NCBI RefSeq assembly: GCF_904846285.1
Contig: NZ_CAJHAD010000018.1
Coordinates: 1-64,000 of the forward strand
DNA from: Psychrobacter immobilis
GTDB lineage: Bacteria > Pseudomonadota > Gammaproteobacteria > Pseudomonadales > Moraxellaceae
DNA length: 64,000 bases
Direction: 5' to 3'
A program made the translations under genes and the position numbers. Positions 59,156 to 64,000 of the stretch are shown here, in pieces (positions within the stretch are counted from its first letter, which is position 1; each line of letters opens with the position of its first letter). The notes below the pieces were generated by a model that ran no database searches, had not been told where the DNA came from, and was given only the letters and a program-made list of their open reading frames with translations.

Positions 59156-59668
59156 ATGAATAACTCCCTGACCCAAATGCTAATGAACTACGCGCCGCTT
59201 ATCGTACTGTTTGTGCTCGGGTGGTTTTTTGGCTCACGGCATGAGCGTCAGCACTTGGTACGCTTAAAAATTGCAGAAAAAGAGCTCAGCCATATTATCG
59301 TATCGACGGAGCGCTTTTATGTGCCGAAGCTTGCCGCCAACACTGAGGGTGAGCTGGTCATGGGCAGCGTGGTGATTGCACAAGATTATTTTAAAATGGT
59401 CATTGCTCGCGTTTTAAGTATCTTTGGTAAAAACCTGACCACTTATGAAACCTTGCTCGATCGCGCCCGCCGTGAAGCTGCGGTGCGTATGCGCAGCCAA
59501 GCGCAGGCGAAAGGCTATAATTATATCTACGGTTTACGCTTTGAGGTCAGTAATATCAATCAATTGGGCAGCATGGTTGAAGCCATTGCCTATGGTACCG
59601 CCGTACTTAGTACTGAAAATCCTACTAAAGCTCCAATCAGAGTCAATACCAATAATTTTAAAAAATAA
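59156..59668 (+). CDS. YbjQ-family protein with N-terminal membrane anchor
   Basis: The 170-residue protein has one membrane segment (about 12-28), then a linker and a YbjQ-like domain (about 45-160): VMGSVVIAQDYFKMVIARVL, NLTTYETLLDRARREAAVRM, AKGYNYIYGLRFEVSN and AIAYGTAVLS. It is therefore a membrane-tethered relative of the preceding gene. The two may assemble together; this is inference. There is no clear ribosome site beyond GAGACG. Confidence 0.75.
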   Translation: MNNSLTQMLMNYAPLIVLFVLGWFFGSRHERQHLVRLKIAEKELSHIIVSTERFYVPKLAANTEGELVMGSVVIAQDYFKMVIARVLSIFGKNLTTYETLLDRARREAAVRMRSQAQAKGYNYIYGLRFEVSNINQLGSMVEAIAYGTAVLSTENPTKAPIRVNTNNFKK

Positions 59669-60153
59669 ATATTTATACTGTAATAGCTATTTAATGATCT
59701 TTACTTAACGAATAAGTTATTCAGTATCTAAATTATCACAACCCAAATTATCTAAAAGATCGTGGCTAACACTCTCATTTAATCTCGCTAAACTCCCCTT
59801 TATTCTTACAAAATCCCCATATTTCGACTTTGACTGATGAGTCGTTGAATAAAGCAAATGTATAGCACTTCTGCGCTATATACTCGCTTTATCGATTATA
59901 ACTTGTCACTTGTTAATTATTGTCGATAATTAGCAGTAGCATGATGTGAAATATGCTATAACAAATTGTTGAAAGCGGCCCTTATTTAAAATGAGCCTTG
60001 TTTAAAACGAGCGATGAACGTCATTTATAAGTGTTATTAACGATAAATAGCCATTAATAAGTATGAAAAAGCATTAGCAAGGATCGCTAATCAAACCGCA
60101 TTTAATCACTATAAACTGACCTAGCGATAGGTCTTATCTACAGGGATGTAGTT
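59669..60153. other. Intergenic region before the BASS transporter gene
   Basis: About 485 nt, AT-rich; no ORF, terminator or convincing promoter seen. Confidence 0.5.
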
Positions 60154-61077
60154 ATGGAAAGTTTGGCGCTAGTCACTTTAGTAAATTCAGTTGTTATTCC
60201 TATTTGCTTGTTTTTAATCATGATGGGTATGGGTCTGACCCTTGTTACCAATGACTTTAAACGAGTGTTGAAGTACCCCAAAGCCGTCGGTATAGGCTTG
60301 ACCAATCAGTTGATACTGTTGCCAATCATTGGCTTTGCCTTAGCCAATATCATGCCATTACGCCCAGAGTATGCTGTCGGAGTTATGCTGCTGGTATTGT
60401 GTCCGGGCGGCACCACCTCAAACTTGTTTACCTATTTGGCCAAAGGCGATGTGGCACTGTCGGTAACAATGACGGCGATTGCCAGCGTTATTACTGTATT
60501 TACCATTCCTATTGTGCTGAGCTTTTCATTGATTTATTTTATGGGCAGCGGTAGCGAGTTTGAATTGCCAGTATTAAAAACCGTGCTTACCTTGGTATTG
60601 CTGACGATTGTGCCTATTAGTATCGGGATGTTGATTAAAAGTTATGCGCCAAAAGTCGCCGATCGCTCACAACTATATGTGTCTAGATTTGGGGTAATTT
60701 TTTTAACGTTTTTAGTGCTGTTTTTGGGTTATGTGCAACGCGATATCATTGTCGATGCCTTTATCGCGACCGGCCCTGTATCAGTATTATTAAACGTCTC
60801 AACCATGGCGCTCGGTTATTATAGTAGCAAATGGTTCGGCCTTAACTTAGCGCAAAGAACTTCGGTGACGCTAGAGGTCGGTTTACAAAACAGTACTTTA
60901 TCGATATTTATGGCATTAACGCTATTATCTAACTACGATATGTCGATGATGCCCGCCATTTATACCTTGGTAATGTTCCTAACGGCAGGCATTTTGGTGC
61001 GTATATTTAGCGCTCGGCACAATAAATTGAGAAAGTCTGAGATAGAAAGTAGTGTGTTGGCAGCACGTATGCTGTAG
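60154..61077 (+). CDS. Bile acid:sodium symporter (BASS) family transporter
   Basis: The 307-residue protein has about nine to ten membrane segments. Motifs CPGGTTSNLFTYLAKGDVALS (about residues 88-108) with the GGTTSN crossover and LEVGLQNSTLSIFMA (about 246-260) with its ENSN-like polar cluster are typical of BASS sodium-coupled transporters. The substrate is unknown; members carry bile acids, pantothenate or keto acids. AGGGATG precedes the ATG. It is convergent with the FNT gene. Confidence 0.88.
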   Translation: MESLALVTLVNSVVIPICLFLIMMGMGLTLVTNDFKRVLKYPKAVGIGLTNQLILLPIIGFALANIMPLRPEYAVGVMLLVLCPGGTTSNLFTYLAKGDVALSVTMTAIASVITVFTIPIVLSFSLIYFMGSGSEFELPVLKTVLTLVLLTIVPISIGMLIKSYAPKVADRSQLYVSRFGVIFLTFLVLFLGYVQRDIIVDAFIATGPVSVLLNVSTMALGYYSSKWFGLNLAQRTSVTLEVGLQNSTLSIFMALTLLSNYDMSMMPAIYTLVMFLTAGILVRIFSARHNKLRKSEIESSVLAARML

Positions 61078-61146
61078 GCAGGAATGATTGAATATAGACG
61101 TATCCACATTATATTGAACAGACTATCGTTATTGCTTAATCATGAA

Positions 61147-61178
61147 ACCCCATAACAGGTTTGAACCTTGTTAGGGGT
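61147..61178. repeat. Hairpin between convergent BASS and FNT genes
   Basis: ACCCCATAACAGG pairs with CCTTGTTAGGGGT (one bulged A) around TTTGAA. No T run on either side, so termination is doubtful, but its location fits a shared 3'-end hairpin. Confidence 0.6.
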
Positions 61179-61218
61179 AATAGGCAACTTATCTATTTAT
61201 AGTATTAACCAATACCAA

Positions 61219-62301
61219 TCAAGGTCGGCGGGTTTTTTTGCTTGTCTCTAACTTGTCTTTAGCGGTTTGTTCTTTCACTTTTTCGATTTGAAATAAGAAA
61301 GTACGGTTTTTAAGTACCGCCACAAACACCACGCCGCCGACGGTATTGCCCAGCAATATCACCGTCAAAAATAGCAAGTAGCGCCCCAAACTGACGGTAT
61401 TGCCATAAATCAAGGCTGAGAATATTTCGATATTGCCCACGATACTGTGATGCAATCCTAAAAACCCAATACTGCCAGTAATAAGCGTCACCAAGACAAT
61501 GCGGCTAAGGGTATCGCGCGCTGAAGTCACGAGCCACGCGGTGACGCCCATCATCCAGCCTGCCAAGATGGCACTGCCAAATATTACCCACCATCTAAAC
61601 CCTAAAACATGCTCGGCATACGCGTCAATGTCGCTGACACTAAACAGCTGCATATTTAAACCCAAACCTATCATCAATGCCGCAAATAAGCAGCCGCCAA
61701 CGACGTTACCTGCGATGACAATGCCCCAAAGGCGTAGCAGCTTGTGTAAGGGTTCGATTTTATTGAGCACAGGTAGGCTTAACAGCGAGGTTTGTTCGGT
61801 AAATAACAGCGACTGACCGATGACCACGATGATAAAGCCAATCGGGTAAAGTAGGGAGGCGAGTACGATAGCGTAATGGCTGGGTAATACGCCACTCAAT
61901 AGTGCAAAAGCCGATAAAATCATAAAGAAGCTGATACCAATCTCAAGTCCAGCGGTAAAAGCGCTGGTAAATAGCGAGCCAAGCGAACGCTCAAAGGTTT
62001 CTCTGGCATCCATAACTTGCTCAACCAAGATACTGGCATAGCTTTTTGCTTGACTTAAATTGTCATCGTTAGCGACTTTTTTGATGGTTTCTTTGTCTGC
62101 CTCGCTAATATCCTCAGAGAAATCTTCGTCCTTTAAGCTTTCTCTAACATCATTGTCTTCTGCCATATCAGCATCGTTAACGTCTTTATCTCCAGCACTA
62201 GATTGTTGATGAGCACTATCATCAGTCGAGTGCTTATCGTCTATTTTATCAGCTTCAGAGTGGCTGCTATTGTTATAGGTGTGCTCGGTATCTTGGGACA
62301 C
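61219..62301 (-). CDS. Formate/nitrite transporter (FNT) family channel with acidic N-terminal extension
   Basis: The 360-residue protein has about six membrane segments (about 115-340). FNT features include AFTAGLEIGISFFMIL (about 114-129), GQSLLFTEQTSLLSLP (about 162-177) and GNVVGGCLFAALM (about 200); the last-helix Gly-Asn-Thr motif is LLGNTVGGVVFVAVL. The type resembles E. coli YfdC, a poorly characterised FNT. The first 95 residues are a strongly acidic, Asp/Ser/His-rich stretch, unusual for FNT. Start is GTG at 62301 with a weak ribosome site; the N-terminus is therefore less certain. Confidence 0.82.
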   Translation of the reverse strand: MSQDTEHTYNNSSHSEADKIDDKHSTDDSAHQQSSAGDKDVNDADMAEDNDVRESLKDEDFSEDISEADKETIKKVANDDNLSQAKSYASILVEQVMDARETFERSLGSLFTSAFTAGLEIGISFFMILSAFALLSGVLPSHYAIVLASLLYPIGFIIVVIGQSLLFTEQTSLLSLPVLNKIEPLHKLLRLWGIVIAGNVVGGCLFAALMIGLGLNMQLFSVSDIDAYAEHVLGFRWWVIFGSAILAGWMMGVTAWLVTSARDTLSRIVLVTLITGSIGFLGLHHSIVGNIEIFSALIYGNTVSLGRYLLFLTVILLGNTVGGVVFVAVLKNRTFLFQIEKVKEQTAKDKLETSKKTRRP

Positions 62302-62620
62302 GGTCAGCTCGCTATTTATCAGATTATTATTTTAGGATAAAGACGCCATTTATTATGCTATACGATAACTATATAAGTTCTCGCATCACCCATATTTTAT
62401 AACACGACTAGGATTCCTTTTGTGGGAAGTTCAGCTGATTGCGGTTATTTATTGATATTTAAGGTTATTAACAGGGCAATGACACGTTACAAGCCTGATA
62501 AATTACCTTAGCATCTAACAAAATATGGCTATCTGCGTTAAAATCACTCTATTAATTATTTTCCTTATTCTCAACGTATTTGTTTGACCACATTCATTTT
62601 TAATAAAAGACCATTCTATT
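62302..62620. other. Divergent intergenic region between FNT gene and valS
   Basis: About 320 nt, AT-rich. No gene or strong regulatory motif seen; must hold both promoters. Confidence 0.4.
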
Positions 62621-64000
62621 ATGAGTACTCCTAATATCAATACTACGACAAACACTAAAACCAACCTAACCGAATCTATTCAAGCCGCCTTAAGCCAATT
62701 AGAAAACGCCTACAACCCTGCCGAGGTCGAAGCGGGCATGTATCAAGGCTGGGAAGATAGCGGCTACTTTAAGCCAAGCTTTGATAAAGACGAGTCGTTT
62801 TCTATCGCGCTGCCACCACCGAACGTCACTGGTTCGCTGCATATGGGCCATGGCTTTAACAATGCCATCATGGATGCGCTAACGCGTTATCACCGCATGG
62901 ATGGTGACAATACGCTTTGGCAACCGGGTACGGATCATGCGGGTATTGCGACCCAAATGGTGGTTGAGCGTCGTCTAGAAGCACAAGGTATCAAGCGCCG
63001 TGATATGACGCGTGAAGACTTTATCGATAAAGTGTGGGAGTGGAAAGAAGAGTCGGGTGACAATATCACCCGTCAGATTCGCCGTTTGGGCAGCTCGGTC
63101 GATTGGTCGCGTGAGCGCTTTACCATGGACGATGGTTTATCCAATGCGGTAAAAGAAGTGTTTGTGCGTTTGTTTGATGATGGCTTAATTTATCGTGGTA
63201 AGCGTTTGGTGAATTGGGATCCTAAATTCCAAACCGCGCTATCGGATTTAGAAGTAGAAAACGTCGACGAAAAAGGCAGTTTGTGGCATTTCCGCTATCA
63301 TTTCACTGATAAAGACTTAATTACTCAAGATGGTAAAAACTACTTAGTTGTAGCGACCACGCGCCCTGAAACTTTACTGGGTGATACCGCTGTTGCGGTC
63401 AATCCAAAGGACGAACGTTACGCGCATTTGATTGGCAAAACCATTACTTTGCCGATTACTGGTCGCATTGTGCCTATCGTTGCCGATGATTATGTTGATA
63501 TCGATTTTGGTACCGGCTGTGTAAAAATTACCCCAGCGCATGATTTTAACGATTATGAACTCGGTCGTCGTCATAACTTGCCGTTGATTAATATCCTTGA
63601 TGAGCGCGCTAACATTTTGCCAGCAATGGAGGTTTACGCTGACTTGCAAGTCCGTGAGCCAACGTTAGAAACCACACCAAGTGAATACGCTGGACTTGAA
63701 CGTTTTGCGGCGCGTAAATTCCTTGTTGAGCAAGCAAGCGAGCAAGGCTGGCTAGAAGACATCGAAGACTACGCCCTTAAAGCCCCGCGCGCTGAGCGTG
63801 GCGGTACGATTGTTGAGCCATGGTTGACCGATCAATGGTACGTCGCTGTCAATAAGCTGGCTGGCCCTGCGATTGACGCGGTCGAAGATGGCAGCATCGA
63901 GTTCGTCCCTGCGCAGTACAAAAACATGTATATGGCGTGGATGAATAATCTACAAGACTGGTGTATCAGCCGTCAGTTGTGGTGGGGACATCGTATCCCA
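62621..64000 (+). CDS. valS: Valine-tRNA ligase, 5' part (runs off the window)
   Basis: Charges tRNA-Val. 460 codons are in the window with no stop. After an unconserved N-terminal stretch of about 40 residues rich in Asn/Thr come [20 protein letters not shown] (about residues 67-86, the HIGH motif), [13 protein letters not shown], the connective peptide 1 editing domain with [17 protein letters not shown] and [17 protein letters not shown], and [14 protein letters not shown] at the edge. The KMSKS part lies beyond the end. Start ATG is at 62621; no strong ribosome site is seen. Confidence 0.96.
   Translation, partial: MSTPNINTTTNTKTNLTESIQAALSQLENAYNPAEVEAGMYQGWEDSGYFKPSFDKDESFSIALPPPNVTGSLHMGHGFNNAIMDALTRYHRMDGDNTLWQPGTDHAGIATQMVVERRLEAQGIKRRDMTREDFIDKVWEWKEESGDNITRQIRRLGSSVDWSRERFTMDDGLSNAVKEVFVRLFDDGLIYRGKRLVNWDPKFQTALSDLEVENVDEKGSLWHFRYHFTDKDLITQDGKNYLVVATTRPETLLGDTAVAVNPKDERYAHLIGKTITLPITGRIVPIVADDYVDIDFGTGCVKITPAHDFNDYELGRRHNLPLINILDERANILPAMEVYADLQVREPTLETTPSEYAGLERFAARKFLVEQASEQGWLEDIEDYALKAPRAERGGTIVEPWLTDQWYVAVNKLAGPAIDAVEDGSIEFVPAQYKNMYMAWMNNLQDWCISRQLWWGHRIP

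Overview
The window looks like a chromosomal segment from a gammaproteobacterium of the family Moraxellaceae, most likely Psychrobacter. This rests on recognisable protein sequences and on gene order shared with Pseudomonas and Acinetobacter relatives (tRNA-Trp/secE/nusG/rplKAJL/rpoBC; mrcA divergent from pilMNOPQ-aroK-aroB-SPOR gene-gltBD). No plasmid, phage, insertion sequence or CRISPR signature was seen; almost everything is core chromosome.

Layout. 1-13.7 kb: a terminator of an off-window gene (tuf by usual synteny), tRNA-Trp, then secE, nusG, four ribosomal protein genes and the RNA polymerase beta and beta' genes. The rplL-rpoB gap holds a terminator with a promoter embedded in it, followed about 160 nt later by a second terminator: a candidate unannotated small transcript. 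13.9-33.1 kb: a DUF6586-like gene, mrcA (PBP1A) on the minus strand, the type IV pilus assembly operon pilMNOPQ, shikimate genes aroK and aroB, a SPOR-domain membrane protein and glutamate synthase gltBD. 33.3-38.4 kb: a FUSC-like membrane protein, an orphan polyamine-binding lipoprotein, a small membrane protein, a HAD phosphatase and a hemerythrin-like protein. 38.5-39.5 kb: an AT-rich accessory gene for a TIR-domain protein with a DUF3298/RsiV-like C-terminus, the best candidate for something novel. 39.6-46.6 kb: parC and two tandem fadD-type acyl-CoA ligases. 46.8-55 kb: rph, small envelope proteins, a secreted NlpC/P60-like protein, hemJ, bioB, an SCP2 protein, a DUF368 transporter and serB. 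55.5-64 kb: an AhpA/YtjB-like membrane protein divergent from serB, an acidic small protein, a YecA-type protein, two tandem YbjQ-family proteins, a BASS transporter, an FNT-family channel with a long acidic N-terminus, and the 5' part of valS, which runs off the end.

Functionally the window joins the transcription/translation core, envelope building (PBP1A, pilus secretin complex, SPOR protein, DUF368 lipid carrier transporter), nitrogen and aromatic amino acid metabolism, and fatty acid activation. Several proteins carry low-complexity Asn/Lys/Asp-rich insertions or tails (AroB, PBP1A, SPOR protein, AhpA-like, FNT). Non-ATG starts are inferred for rpoC (TTG), potD-like (TTG), pilM, the FUSC gene and the FNT gene (GTG). 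All homology calls are from reading sequences without database searches.
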